Positions 25,180-33,973 of a stretch of DNA of 64,000 bases are shown here, piece after piece. Source of the stretch: Acidobacteriota bacterium. Its GTDB lineage: Bacteria > Acidobacteriota > Blastocatellia > UBA7656. The position numbers and the translations under genes are program-made. The stretch's first letter is position 1. Every line of letters begins with the position of its first letter. The notes below the pieces were generated by a model, which did not search any database, was not told the origin of the DNA, and saw only the letters and a program-made list of their open reading frames with translations. The stretch is from the NCBI GenBank assembly GCA_038040445.1, contig JBBPIG010000001.1, positions 154,402 to 218,401 on the forward strand. Reading direction: 5' to 3'.

Positions 25180-27969
25180 ATGAGCTCAGCAATTGACGTC
25201 CAGCCAGTGAAGGGCGCAAAGCGACGACCTAAGACCGTAGTTCTGCGTGACTCCCCTTATCCGGCTCGTCGCTCGTTTAAGGATAGACTCTTTGAGATAC
25301 TGAATCCCGTACTCGACAGGGTGAGACCGTATGCGACTCCTCTGGCTAAGCCACGAACGCTTATCATCCTAAGCGTTCTCGCCGGCGCGCTCCTCGTCGG
25401 GGCGATCTATTACTACAACAAGCTGGCGACCGAGATCGATGCCCGGCTTCAGGGCAGTTCGCTAGATAATTCGGTTGGAATCTTCACCGCGCCTCTTAAG
25501 CTTTCGATCGGAGACCGCTTGCCCGTCGATCAGTTGACCACCTACCTCGGCACGGTTGGATATCAGCAGCGGTCGGCCGGTGAAGAAAACGTCGTCGGGT
25601 CTTTCGAAATCGATGGCAACGCGATACTAGTATTCCCGGGGGAAGCGGCCTCGCCGGGTCTTAATCCTGTGCGAATTCAGGAAGACAAGAACGGGCGCAT
25701 TGTGTCCCTGACGAGTCCGCTGACGGGTGAGCGGCTAACATCGGCAAGCATCCAGGGTGAGTTACTAGCAATGGTCCGGGACGGCGACCGTCGAAAGAAG
25801 ATAGCCGTGCAGTTTTCTGATATCCCTGAAAACCTACGAAGTGCAATCCTTGCGACGGAAGACCGCCGATTCTTCAGTCACAACGGTATCGACTGGCGTG
25901 GCATCCTTCGGGCGCTGAAGGCCGACCTGGATAACGGTGGGGTTGTTCAGGGCGGCTCGACGCTTACGCAGCAACTCATCAAGAACGATTTCCTGACTGC
26001 CGACCGGACCCTGAGTCGAAAGCTGAAAGAAGCCGCGATGGCGATCATCCTGGAATCGCGGCTCTCGAAGCAGGAGATATTCACTCTATACTGCAATGAT
26101 GTGTACCTCGGACAGAGCGGTACTTTCGCAATAAACGGGTTCGCCCAGGCCGCACAGGTTTATTTCGACAAGGACCTTGGCGATCTGACGCTTGGAGAGA
26201 CAGCGTTTCTCGCGGGCTTAATTTGCGGGCCAAATAGATACTCGGCGCATCGGGATCAAGCGCGCGCATTGGAGAGGCGCAACATAGTTCTCGACGCGAT
26301 GGTGGATACGGACGCGATCACCCCCGAAGTAGCCGCGTCAGCGAAGAGCGAGCCGCTTCAGATCAAGAAGCACGAGATTCAGAATGATTCCGGCACGAGC
26401 TACTTCATCGACTATGTGCAGAGATTTGCAGACGACCGGCTCGGACCGCACCGCATGTCGTCTCAGCAGCGACTCACGACGACGCTGGACCCTCGGCTCC
26501 AGCGTGCGGCTTATGGAGCCGTCACGAGACAAACGGAAAAACTGGATAAGATCTTCTCCCGCACGGCTCGAAAGGGGCAGGTTCCCCAGCAAGTACAAGG
26601 AGCGCTCGTTGCCCTGGACGCGCACACCGGTGAGGTGCTCGCGATGGTTGGAGGGCGCAGCTACGACGAGAGCCAACTCAATCGCGCGACCGATGCGAAG
26701 CGCCAGCCCGGTTCTGCGTTCAAGCCTTTTGTTTATGCGACGGCGCTTAGCACCCGTTCATATACAGCGGCGAGTCTGATTTCAGACACGCCTCAGACGT
26801 TTACGTACGATGGCGGGAGGAAAGAGTATAAGCCGAGCAATTATCATGGCGGCTTTACGAATCGAAACGTGACCCTGCGCGAAGCCTTGAGGCGTTCGCT
26901 TAACGTCCCGGCGGTCGCGCTTGCGATGAGCGTCGGGCTTAGCCAGGTTGCCGATGTGGCTGAGAAAAGCGGGCTGGATAGGCCGCGGGTATATCCTTCG
27001 ATGGCGTTGGGCACAAGCGAGGTCTCGCCGATCGAGTTGGCAGCCGCGTATACGGCCTTTGCGAACGAAGGTACGGCCCTTAGACCGATTCCGATCAAGA
27101 GCATCAGTCGCGGTGATAAGGTCGGAACAACCGAACTTCTTCAAGCCTACCGCGTGAGCGTTTTCTCACCACAGGTCGCTTACTTGATGACCAACCTATT
27201 GCAGTCGGTCGTTGATGAAGGAACTGCATCGAGGCTCCGCGCAATGGGGCTAAAGGGCGCAATAGCTGGAAAGACCGGCACGACTAGCGATGGTTGGTTC
27301 GTCGGCTACACACCCAGGATTGTTTGCGTTGCGTGGTTGGGATTCGACGATAACACCGATCTTCGACTGAAAGCATCAGAAGCGGCGGTTCCAATGTGGG
27401 CTGATTTCATGAAACAGGCTCTCGATCTTCGTCCTGAGCTTGGCGGCGATTCGTTTGCCAAACCTGGCGGAATTGTCACTGTGGAGATCGACCCGGCGAC
27501 AGGTTGTCTCGCAGGCCCTGATTCTCTTTCGCGCAGACCCGAAGTATTCATCGCGGGTACCGAGCCATATTCCAATTGCTCGCAGGAGTTGATAGCCGAG
27601 GCGTCGGTCGATGAGACCCTCGATGAGCCCATGGACGAGCAAGGACCGCGCGACCACCTGGGATCGGAGACCGAGGCGGAATTCCGTGATTACGACAAGA
27701 TCCAACTTGAAGTCTGCGCCGACACCGGTTTGCTGGCTTCGCCCGAGTGCCCCCGAACCCAGAAGCGGACGTTTGATCTCAGCAGGGAGCCACGCGACAT
27801 GTGCAGCAGCGAGCTGCACGGCAGGACGACCCGTAGACAGCCGCCTGCAACCGAGCCGGTCGGCGACCCTGAAACAGGCGCCGACAACCGAACTGGAACA
27901 AATCCCTGGCTTCGCGTAAGACCCGTTGAGAAAAAGGCGCGAAACCGAAATGGCAATCCAATGTTCTAG
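25180..27969 (+). CDS. Bifunctional class A penicillin-binding protein, PBP1B-like
   Basis: An inner-membrane glycosyltransferase/transpeptidase of 929 residues that polymerises and crosslinks peptidoglycan. One membrane helix lies at about 61-79. A UB2H-like domain follows (SIGDRLPVDQLTTYLGTVGY). The GT51 motifs are EDRRFF, GGSTLTQQLIKN and LSKQEIFTLYCNDVYLGQ. The transpeptidase motifs are the nucleophile serine in RQPGSAFKPF, SLNVP and KTGTT. The long C-terminus has paired cysteines (ATGCLAG, SNCSQEL, VCADTGLLASPEC, DMCSSEL) and a disordered tail. ATG 25180 is preferred over TTG 25162. Its promoter is not evident in the repeat-filled upstream gap. Confidence 0.93.
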   Translation: MSSAIDVQPVKGAKRRPKTVVLRDSPYPARRSFKDRLFEILNPVLDRVRPYATPLAKPRTLIILSVLAGALLVGAIYYYNKLATEIDARLQGSSLDNSVGIFTAPLKLSIGDRLPVDQLTTYLGTVGYQQRSAGEENVVGSFEIDGNAILVFPGEAASPGLNPVRIQEDKNGRIVSLTSPLTGERLTSASIQGELLAMVRDGDRRKKIAVQFSDIPENLRSAILATEDRRFFSHNGIDWRGILRALKADLDNGGVVQGGSTLTQQLIKNDFLTADRTLSRKLKEAAMAIILESRLSKQEIFTLYCNDVYLGQSGTFAINGFAQAAQVYFDKDLGDLTLGETAFLAGLICGPNRYSAHRDQARALERRNIVLDAMVDTDAITPEVAASAKSEPLQIKKHEIQNDSGTSYFIDYVQRFADDRLGPHRMSSQQRLTTTLDPRLQRAAYGAVTRQTEKLDKIFSRTARKGQVPQQVQGALVALDAHTGEVLAMVGGRSYDESQLNRATDAKRQPGSAFKPFVYATALSTRSYTAASLISDTPQTFTYDGGRKEYKPSNYHGGFTNRNVTLREALRRSLNVPAVALAMSVGLSQVADVAEKSGLDRPRVYPSMALGTSEVSPIELAAAYTAFANEGTALRPIPIKSISRGDKVGTTELLQAYRVSVFSPQVAYLMTNLLQSVVDEGTASRLRAMGLKGAIAGKTGTTSDGWFVGYTPRIVCVAWLGFDDNTDLRLKASEAAVPMWADFMKQALDLRPELGGDSFAKPGGIVTVEIDPATGCLAGPDSLSRRPEVFIAGTEPYSNCSQELIAEASVDETLDEPMDEQGPRDHLGSETEAEFRDYDKIQLEVCADTGLLASPECPRTQKRTFDLSREPRDMCSSELHGRTTRRQPPATEPVGDPETGADNRTGTNPWLRVRPVEKKARNRNGNPMF

Positions 27970-28105
27970 GATTGGAACGCAAGGCGGAAAGGCTCCGGCG
28001 AACCCTACAACGTTTTGGGTGGCGTAAGAATCCTAAATCTCGGGCGTACTCCCTAGCCCAATATCCAATCGTGCGTTAATGTATGAGCACCAACCTGGAG
28101 GTTAC

Positions 28106-29584
28106 ATGAACACGGTGAGCAAGTTAAGAGCGAACGTCAGCGTTTTGGTGTTGCTATTATTGTTCGCATCTCCTATCGCGGTATTCGCGCAGACGCGCGT
28201 TGTAGCCCCGAAAAATCCCTACGATGAAGCAAAGGACGTGGAGCTTGGCAGGCAGGCCGCGCGGCAAGCCGAACAGCAACTGCCATTGCTCGACGACCGG
28301 GACGTGCAGTCTTACGTGGAGCGCGTCGGCCGCCGGCTTGCTGAGGCGATTCCGGTTGAGTTTCAGCACCGGCAATTCACCTACTCATTCAAGGTAGTAG
28401 ATGCTCGCGACCTCAACGCCTTTGCACTGCCGGGCGGTTTCACCTACATCAATCGTGGCTTGATCGAGGGGGCCAAAAATGAGGGTGAGATGGCTGGCGT
28501 GATGGCGCACGAAATGAGCCACGTCGCGCTGCGTCACGGGACAGCTCAAGTCGCCAAGGCGCGGAAGTATCAAACCGGAGCCGCGGTCGTCGGGATATTG
28601 GGCGCCATCCTGGGCGGGCCGGCTGTCGGGCAGTTGGGCGCGGCAGGAATCGGAGCTTACTTTTTGAAGTTCAGCCGCGAGTACGAGAAACAGGCGGATA
28701 TACTCGGCGCGCAAATCATGGCCAGCGCTGGGTACGATCCTCACGATCTGGCGAATATGTTTCGCACTTTGGAGCGACAGGGCGGCAGCGGCGGTCCGCA
28801 ATGGATGAGCGATCACCCGAACCCGGGTAATCGATTTGAATACATAAATCGCGAAGCTGACGCTTTGCGTGTCACCAATCCCACCCGCAATACGAACGAC
28901 TTCGTTCACATTCAAGCTGTGTTGCGTGATATGCCTCGGGCACGCTCGATGCAGGAAATCGGCCGCAGCCAACAGCGTTATCCTCAGCAGGGCGATCAGC
29001 GTTATCCTCAGCAGGGCGATCAGCGCTATCCGCAGCAGGGCGACCAGCGTTATCCTCAGCAGGGCGATCAGCGCTATCCGCAGCAGAGCGGCCGCCAACA
29101 GGTCGAGCATCCTTCATCGCGGTTTCGAACCTACAGCGGGAACGCCTTCCGAGTCAGCGTGCCCGACAACTGGCGCGAGCTGCCTGAGGGAGACAACATC
29201 ACGTTCGCTCCGGAGGGTGCGTACGGCAATAGTCAGGGGCAGTTTGTTTTCACTCATGGAATTCAGGTTGGCGCCACTCGTGGAGCTTCTGGATCGTTGC
29301 GAGCGGCAACCGATCAGTTCATCAACGGGCTCGGGCAGGGCAATCGGAACCTGCGCAAATACAGCGGGTACGAGCGCGAATACATCGGTAGACGCGAGGG
29401 ACTCTCGATTGGACTAAGCAACGTCTCGGAGGTAACCGGCCGCCCCGAGATTGTCACGGTGTACACCACGCTGTTGCGAAACGGCAATTTGTTCTACGTG
29501 TTTGCCGTCGCGCCGCAGGACGAGTACCAGAGTTATCAAAGGACTTTTCTGGCGATAGTTCGCACAGTTGAGCTAAGCGATTGA
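28106..29584 (+). CDS. Secreted M48-family metalloprotease with QRYPQQGD repeats
   Basis: ATG 28106 follows GGAGG at a good distance and opens a signal peptide ending VFAQ. Residues 25-250 form an M48 domain of the BepA/LoiP type: ALPGGFTYINRGLI, the zinc site VMAHEMSHVALRHG, and FSREYEKQADILGAQ with the third ligand. A linker with five 8-residue repeats (QRYPQQGD) comes next. The C-terminal 150 residues form a second domain of unknown type (FRVSVPDNWRELPEGDNITF). Such periplasmic proteases check outer-membrane proteins. The repeat linker is low-complexity and is probably flexible. Confidence 0.88.
   Translation: MNTVSKLRANVSVLVLLLLFASPIAVFAQTRVVAPKNPYDEAKDVELGRQAARQAEQQLPLLDDRDVQSYVERVGRRLAEAIPVEFQHRQFTYSFKVVDARDLNAFALPGGFTYINRGLIEGAKNEGEMAGVMAHEMSHVALRHGTAQVAKARKYQTGAAVVGILGAILGGPAVGQLGAAGIGAYFLKFSREYEKQADILGAQIMASAGYDPHDLANMFRTLERQGGSGGPQWMSDHPNPGNRFEYINREADALRVTNPTRNTNDFVHIQAVLRDMPRARSMQEIGRSQQRYPQQGDQRYPQQGDQRYPQQGDQRYPQQGDQRYPQQSGRQQVEHPSSRFRTYSGNAFRVSVPDNWRELPEGDNITFAPEGAYGNSQGQFVFTHGIQVGATRGASGSLRAATDQFINGLGQGNRNLRKYSGYEREYIGRREGLSIGLSNVSEVTGRPEIVTVYTTLLRNGNLFYVFAVAPQDEYQSYQRTFLAIVRTVELSD
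28973..29092 (+). repeat. Five in-frame 24-bp tandem repeats inside the M48 gene
   Basis: The unit encodes QRYPQQGD. Copies 1, 2 and 4 share CAGCGTTATCCTCAGCAG; copies 3 and 5 use CAGCGCTATCCGCAGCAG. The order A-A-B-A-B' suggests expansion by unequal recombination or slippage. The number of copies could vary between strains without breaking the frame. Confidence 0.9.
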
Positions 29585-29618
29585 ACTAGCCGCCGATAAA
29601 CGCAGACGGTTCAGCAGG

Positions 29619-29695
29619 GGTAGCACAGAACTTTAGCCTGTGAATTCACTTCCGCAGGTGAACGCACACAGACTAAAGGCTGTGCTACCTTTTTC
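29619..29695 (+). terminator. Palindromic element with T-tract, likely terminator after the M48 gene
   Basis: GGTAGCACAG...TTTAGCCTGTG at the left pairs with CACAGACTAAAGGCTGTGCTACC at the right (whole span about 72 bases, with an inner ACTTCCGCAGGT palindrome). It is followed by TTTTTC. It lies between convergent genes and would best stop rightward transcription. It also belongs to the REP-like elements of this genome. Confidence 0.65.
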
Positions 29696-29698
29696 TTG

Positions 29699-30748
29699 CT
29701 ACTTCTGCGGCAGAGGCGGCTCGACAAGCCTGCAGTCAACGTTCAGCGATCTCAAGTATTCCAACAGGTCACGCCTTTGTTCAGGCGTCATGACTCGCTT
29801 CTCAAGATTCTTCTTGTCCAAGTATGGGTTGGGCTTGCCCCCGTTCAGCATGAAATCCACAGCTTCCTCCAGCGTCGCAGCGCTGCCGTCGTGAAAATAC
29901 GGAGCCGACTTGGCAACATCTCTGAGCGTGGGCGTCTTGAACGCGCCTGTGTCTTCCTCTTTCTTTGTGGCGTTGAATCGCCCCTTGTCGGGCTCCGGCG
30001 CGTCCATCCCTACCCCGGCGTTGTGAAACTGCTGATCGGTTATGAGCACGCCGTCGTGGCAGTTGGTGCACTTCGCCGACTTGAAGACCTCCCACCCGCG
30101 CTTCGCTCCTTCGGATACGGCCGACTGGTCGCCAGCTTGCCAGCGGTCCCAGGCGGTATCGCCGCTGATGATCGTGCGTTCGAAGGCAGAAATCGCCTGC
30201 ATCATGTTCTCCGCGGTAGCGTCCCCGCCGAAGATCTTCTGGAATTGGGAGTGGTACCCCTGCAGCCCATTGATCTTTGCAATGATGTCGTTCTCATGGT
30301 CCTTGGCGCCCATGTTGCCGCCTGTCCAAGCAGCCATCGCTTGCTTCTCTAGAGAGGGGCTGCGCCCGTCCCAGTAGAACATCTTGTGGTAGCCGATGTT
30401 CCAGAGTGTCGGGCTGCTGCGAGGCAGCGGCTTATTGAACGCCCCGATCGCTTTCGCCAATCCGTCGGTGAGCCCGCGCTCACAGACGTGGCAGGAATAG
30501 CACGAGCGTGACTCATCACCGCTCAGCCGCTTGTCGAAGAACAACTGCCTTCCCAGAGCGACCTTTTCCGGCGTCATCGGGTTATCTGCCGGAATCTCCA
30601 TCGCCTCATAACGGGCAAGCGTCGCGGGAAGCGGGAGGACCTCCGGCTTGAATTCGGATGTTTCCTTTTTCTCGCAGGCGAACGCTGAAAGCGCGAGCAA
30701 GAATGTTATCGCCGCCACGGTCTTCCTAAATTCAACTTTTGATTTCAT
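29699..30748 (-). CDS. Di-haem cytochrome c peroxidase (MauG/CcpA family) lipoprotein
   Basis: ATG 30748 follows AAAGGAGGG. The N-terminus ends LSAFAC, a lipobox. Two haem-attachment motifs are present, CYSCH (in ESRSCYSCHVC, about residue 81) and CTNCH (about residue 222), as in bacterial cytochrome c peroxidases. GYHKMFYWDGRSPSLEKQA and AFKTPTLRDVAKSAPYFHDGSA, including the axial-ligand region, also fit. The length of 349 residues is usual. It reduces hydrogen peroxide in the periplasm, or oxidises a protein partner if it is MauG-like. An unusual VC pair directly follows the first haem motif. Confidence 0.9.
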   Translation of the reverse strand: MKSKVEFRKTVAAITFLLALSAFACEKKETSEFKPEVLPLPATLARYEAMEIPADNPMTPEKVALGRQLFFDKRLSGDESRSCYSCHVCERGLTDGLAKAIGAFNKPLPRSSPTLWNIGYHKMFYWDGRSPSLEKQAMAAWTGGNMGAKDHENDIIAKINGLQGYHSQFQKIFGGDATAENMMQAISAFERTIISGDTAWDRWQAGDQSAVSEGAKRGWEVFKSAKCTNCHDGVLITDQQFHNAGVGMDAPEPDKGRFNATKKEEDTGAFKTPTLRDVAKSAPYFHDGSAATLEEAVDFMLNGGKPNPYLDKKNLEKRVMTPEQRRDLLEYLRSLNVDCRLVEPPLPQK

Positions 30749-30771
30749 TTGAAACCCTCCTTTGAGCAGTC

Positions 30772-30842
30772 CGACAAACTTCAGTTTGTCGTGATTCGTA
30801 AAGTGCCGCCCTCAGCCGTCAGCGGCAAACTTAAGTTTGCCG
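30772..30842. repeat. Pair of 20-bp perfect palindromes
   Basis: CGACAAACTTCAGTTTGTCG at 30772-30791 and CGGCAAACTTAAGTTTGCCG at 30823-30842 share the CAAACTT core. They also have outer TCCG/CGGA bases that let them pair as one element. They sit between the peroxidase start and the end of the carboxylase gene. Confidence 0.85.
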
Positions 30843-30873
30843 GACATAGCGCCGCTTCGAGATAACACTGCAA

Positions 30874-32523
30874 CTAGCGATCGATCTCGCTTGGCGCGCT
30901 GTAGGGTAGAACCGGGACGCCAAGATGCGGCCCGGGATTGTTGAGCGTGGTTCGCAGCGCAAGCTCGATCGCCGCGCGTGTGTCTTCAGGAGCGAGTATC
31001 GCATCAACGAAGCCTCGTGCCGCGGCGAAGCGGGCCTCAAGTTCGTGTTCATACTTCGCGCGAACTCGCTCCATCTCGGCGAGCATCTTCTCATCCGGCT
31101 CGAGGCCTTTGCGCTCGAGCTTCTCAATCTCCGAGCTGAACAGCGCCATCACCGCGGACTCGCCTTCCATCACGCCCATCCTGCCGGTCGGCCAGGTGAA
31201 TATGAAGTCAGGATCGAACCCCTGACCCGCCATCGCATAGTAACCTGCGCCCGATGCATGGTTGATCGTCAACACCAGCTTCGGCACAGTCGCGGTAGCC
31301 ATTGCTTCCACGAAGCGAGCGCCTGCGCGGATAATCCCCGAGTGTTCGGCTTCCGTTCCAACCATGAAACCGGAAACGTCCTGCAAGAACAAAAGCGGAG
31401 TTTCGTGACGGTTGCACATCTCGATGAAGTAGGCGGCCTTCTCTGCCGAGTCTGTGTAGATGATCCCCCCAAACTTCGGCGGTCTTCCCGCGGGTCCTCG
31501 AACCAGTCCTCTTTGATTGGCTACTATGCCAACCGGGATACCTCCGATGCGCGCGTAGCCGGTGATCATCTCCCTGGCGTAATCCGCCTGAAACTCATCC
31601 AGCTCGCCAGAGTCCAGCAAGCAGTCCAGCACGTCGCGCATATCGTAAGGGAGCCGATGATCGGCAGGTATGATGTCGTAGATGTCAGCCAGCGGCCGTG
31701 GCGGACCGCAAGCGTCCTTGATCTGCACCCGCAGCGGCAGCGGCGGCGGAAGCTCGGTCACCAGCTCACGCAGTTTCATGATACATTCGTCATCGTTCTT
31801 CACTCGGAAGTGCGCGACCCCGGAAATCTCATTGTGAGTCAGCGCGCCGCCCAGAGTCTCGCTGTCAACGATCTGGCCTATTGCGCCTTTGACAAGGTTC
31901 GGTCCACCCAGCCCCATGAAAGAGGTGCCTTCAACCATGATGATGAAGTCGGAAAGCGCGGGGAGGTAAGCTCCTCCCGCCACGCATTGCCCCATCACCG
32001 CCGCGAGTTGAGGCACCTTTAGATAGCGGCGCATGACCGAGTTGTAAAAGAAAATTCTCCCGCCGCCATATTGCCCGGGGAACACGCCGCTCTGATAGGG
32101 AAGATTTACCCCGGCCGAGTCGACGAGATAGACAATCGGCACCCGGCAGCGCATCGCGATCTCCTGTGCGCGAAGAACCTTGCGCACGGTCTCTGGCCAC
32201 CACGAGCCGGCCTTCACCGTAGCATCGTTGGCAACGACCACAGCTTCGCGTCCGGCGATGCGGCCTATGCCAGTTACGACGCCAGCCGCTGGAGCCTGGC
32301 CGTCGTAAAGGTCGTAAGCTACCAGTAAGCCGACCTCTTGAAAGTGAGAATCCTGATCCAACAGCAGGTTTATGCGCTCGCGGGCGGTAAGCTTGCCTCT
32401 GCTGTGCTCTCGTTCTATGCGGTCGGCTCCGCCACCAGGACGAAGACGTTCTTCGAGCGACTTCAATTCACCAACCAGTCTTTCGAAGTGTTCGCGGTTG
32501 GTCGTGGTGGTCAGAGTATCCAT
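30874..32523 (-). CDS. Acyl-CoA carboxylase, carboxyltransferase (beta) subunit
   Basis: A 549-residue biotin-dependent carboxyltransferase of the propionyl-/methylcrotonyl-CoA carboxylase group. The two crotonase-like halves are visible. The N-terminal half has GKLTARERINLLLDQDSHFQEVG, GGRIFFYNS and FMGLGGPNLVKGAIGQ. The C-terminal half has GIVANQRGLVRGPAGRPPKFGG, PLLFLQDVSGFMVG and ASGAGYYAMAGQGFDPDF. FIFTWPTGRMGVMEGESAV follows. It carboxylates an acyl-CoA using carboxybiotin. No biotin carboxylase or carrier gene is adjacent. ATG 32523 is preferred to TTG 32562. Confidence 0.9.
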   Translation of the reverse strand: MDTLTTTTNREHFERLVGELKSLEERLRPGGGADRIEREHSRGKLTARERINLLLDQDSHFQEVGLLVAYDLYDGQAPAAGVVTGIGRIAGREAVVVANDATVKAGSWWPETVRKVLRAQEIAMRCRVPIVYLVDSAGVNLPYQSGVFPGQYGGGRIFFYNSVMRRYLKVPQLAAVMGQCVAGGAYLPALSDFIIMVEGTSFMGLGGPNLVKGAIGQIVDSETLGGALTHNEISGVAHFRVKNDDECIMKLRELVTELPPPLPLRVQIKDACGPPRPLADIYDIIPADHRLPYDMRDVLDCLLDSGELDEFQADYAREMITGYARIGGIPVGIVANQRGLVRGPAGRPPKFGGIIYTDSAEKAAYFIEMCNRHETPLLFLQDVSGFMVGTEAEHSGIIRAGARFVEAMATATVPKLVLTINHASGAGYYAMAGQGFDPDFIFTWPTGRMGVMEGESAVMALFSSEIEKLERKGLEPDEKMLAEMERVRAKYEHELEARFAAARGFVDAILAPEDTRAAIELALRTTLNNPGPHLGVPVLPYSAPSEIDR

Positions 32524-32729
32524 AGGAGGACGACGTGTTCTAACGAGAATGAAGAATAGCAATGCGTTGATATGGTGACAAGCTAGCCGGGTACATCGTC
32601 ACGCCGAAAGTTTTGTCGCGCTTGTTGCGAGCCGCGCGCGCTTCTGGAATAATCACAATGGTCGCCGGGTGCAACTCAATCGTGGCAAAAAGACTTACCC
32701 AAGCTGGTTCAAAAGCTCGACAGTCAACG

Positions 32730-33647
32730 ATGCAGCCAAGATCACGCGGTACGCTGATAGGTTCTCTGGTTATTCTGACACTGGCCTCCGTTGTCGTGGT
32801 TGGCTCTGCGCAGTCAGGGAAGGGAACCGCCGCCGGGCGGCGTAGCGTCACTCTCAACGTGATTGCCCACGCGCCGGACGGCAAGCAGGTAACACGCGAA
32901 GACTTCGATCTTTATGATGGTGGGGCTCCCCAGGAGATCGAAAGCTTCAGCCGCTTGGATAGCGGTTCACGACTCGTATTACTTGTGGACAGCAGCTCCA
33001 ACCTCAAGGCCGAAGCAGCCGCGTTGCAGAAAGCGATGGAGGCCATCATCAATGAGCTGTATCAGGACGATCAGATGATGGTAGTGGGCTACAGCGAGAC
33101 TGCCGAGATCATCGAGGATATGACCGCCGAGCTAGCCAAGCTGCAAGCCACGCCGGCGAAACTCATCCGTAAGGGAGTTCCCAGTCTGTTCGACGCACTT
33201 GTCGCCGTAGCCGATGCGCTTGCGGGTCAGGCCAGCACCGGCGTTGAGAAACGAGCGATCATACTGATAAGCGACGGCTATGATAGTGAAAGCAAAACCA
33301 AGTTCGATGACACGTTGCGGGTGCTTCAAGACGGGAACATCGTGCTCTACACTATCCAGGTTCCCGACCGCACACGAGGCGCGCTTCTTCGCGACAAGCC
33401 AAAGCCGCCGGCTGCGATCGAGCAGTTGACCGTCGGCACAGGCGGCGCTGTCTATCCGTTTGCGAAAGCCGCCGAGGCCGCAAAGACCATCTCAGATGAT
33501 CTGAGAAAGAACTGGTACAGGCTGGTATACACGCCATCGGGAATCAACACTCTCAACCTACGCCGAATACTCTTGATGTCTCATAACCAGAGCATCGAGC
33601 TTCGCACTAAAGGTTCTCACCCTCCGAGGTACCATAGGCCCTACTAG
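32730..33647 (+). CDS. Secreted vWFA-related acidobacterial-type protein
   Basis: From ATG 32730 there is a signal peptide (LIGSLVILTLASVVVVGSAQ). A short beta region, VTLNVIAHAPDGKQVTREDFDLYDGG, and a von Willebrand A domain from about residue 85 follow. The metal-site motif is LVLLVDSSSNLK (a DxSxS form); the later IILISDGYDSESK carries the conserved Asp. This layout is that of the vWFA-related family that is expanded in Acidobacteriota. It is a periplasmic adhesion or scaffold protein of unknown partner. Earlier starts (32613, 32658) would bury the signal peptide. Confidence 0.75.
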   Translation: MQPRSRGTLIGSLVILTLASVVVVGSAQSGKGTAAGRRSVTLNVIAHAPDGKQVTREDFDLYDGGAPQEIESFSRLDSGSRLVLLVDSSSNLKAEAAALQKAMEAIINELYQDDQMMVVGYSETAEIIEDMTAELAKLQATPAKLIRKGVPSLFDALVAVADALAGQASTGVEKRAIILISDGYDSESKTKFDDTLRVLQDGNIVLYTIQVPDRTRGALLRDKPKPPAAIEQLTVGTGGAVYPFAKAAEAAKTISDDLRKNWYRLVYTPSGINTLNLRRILLMSHNQSIELRTKGSHPPRYHRPY

Positions 33648-33719
33648 TCCGCTTTGAAGGTCCTTGTCGTACGTTGAGCGTACGCCGTTCCGTTGGTCTT
33701 TTCTGGGTCCGAAAGAAAA

Positions 33720-33750
33720 AGGCACCGAATAAATCCGGTGCCTCTTGGCC
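33720..33750 (-). terminator. Rho-independent terminator for the leftward fhaA-pbpA-rodA operon
   Basis: Read on the minus strand, GAGGCACCGG and CGGTGCCT pair around a seven-base loop, followed by TTTTTCTTT. It lies about 225 bases past the rodA-like stop. The rest of the 33648-33973 gap holds a short GTACG...CGTAC palindrome and no gene that I can support. Confidence 0.75.
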
Positions 33751-33973
33751 CCTCAGGTTGTATCTTGCGAGCATCGTTGGTGGGTGATGCTCATAAGTAT
33801 GGCTTCGAGTTGAGCAATGAGTGTGCCGAAAATGAACGGCTCTTCAGGATTTTTACTTAAGTGCTCAAAACACTGCTATAAGTATGCAGGATGGGTTATT
33901 GAGACTCCTATTGACGTCCTAGCCTTCTTGAGACACAAATGCTCCGTAGTGTGGAAAGCTGGCGCAATAACCA

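Noticed and set aside
30925-32022. A 365-codon plus-strand frame inside the acyl-CoA carboxylase gene
   Set aside because: It is a shadow of the conserved minus-strand gene, with histidine/arginine-rich text and no motif.
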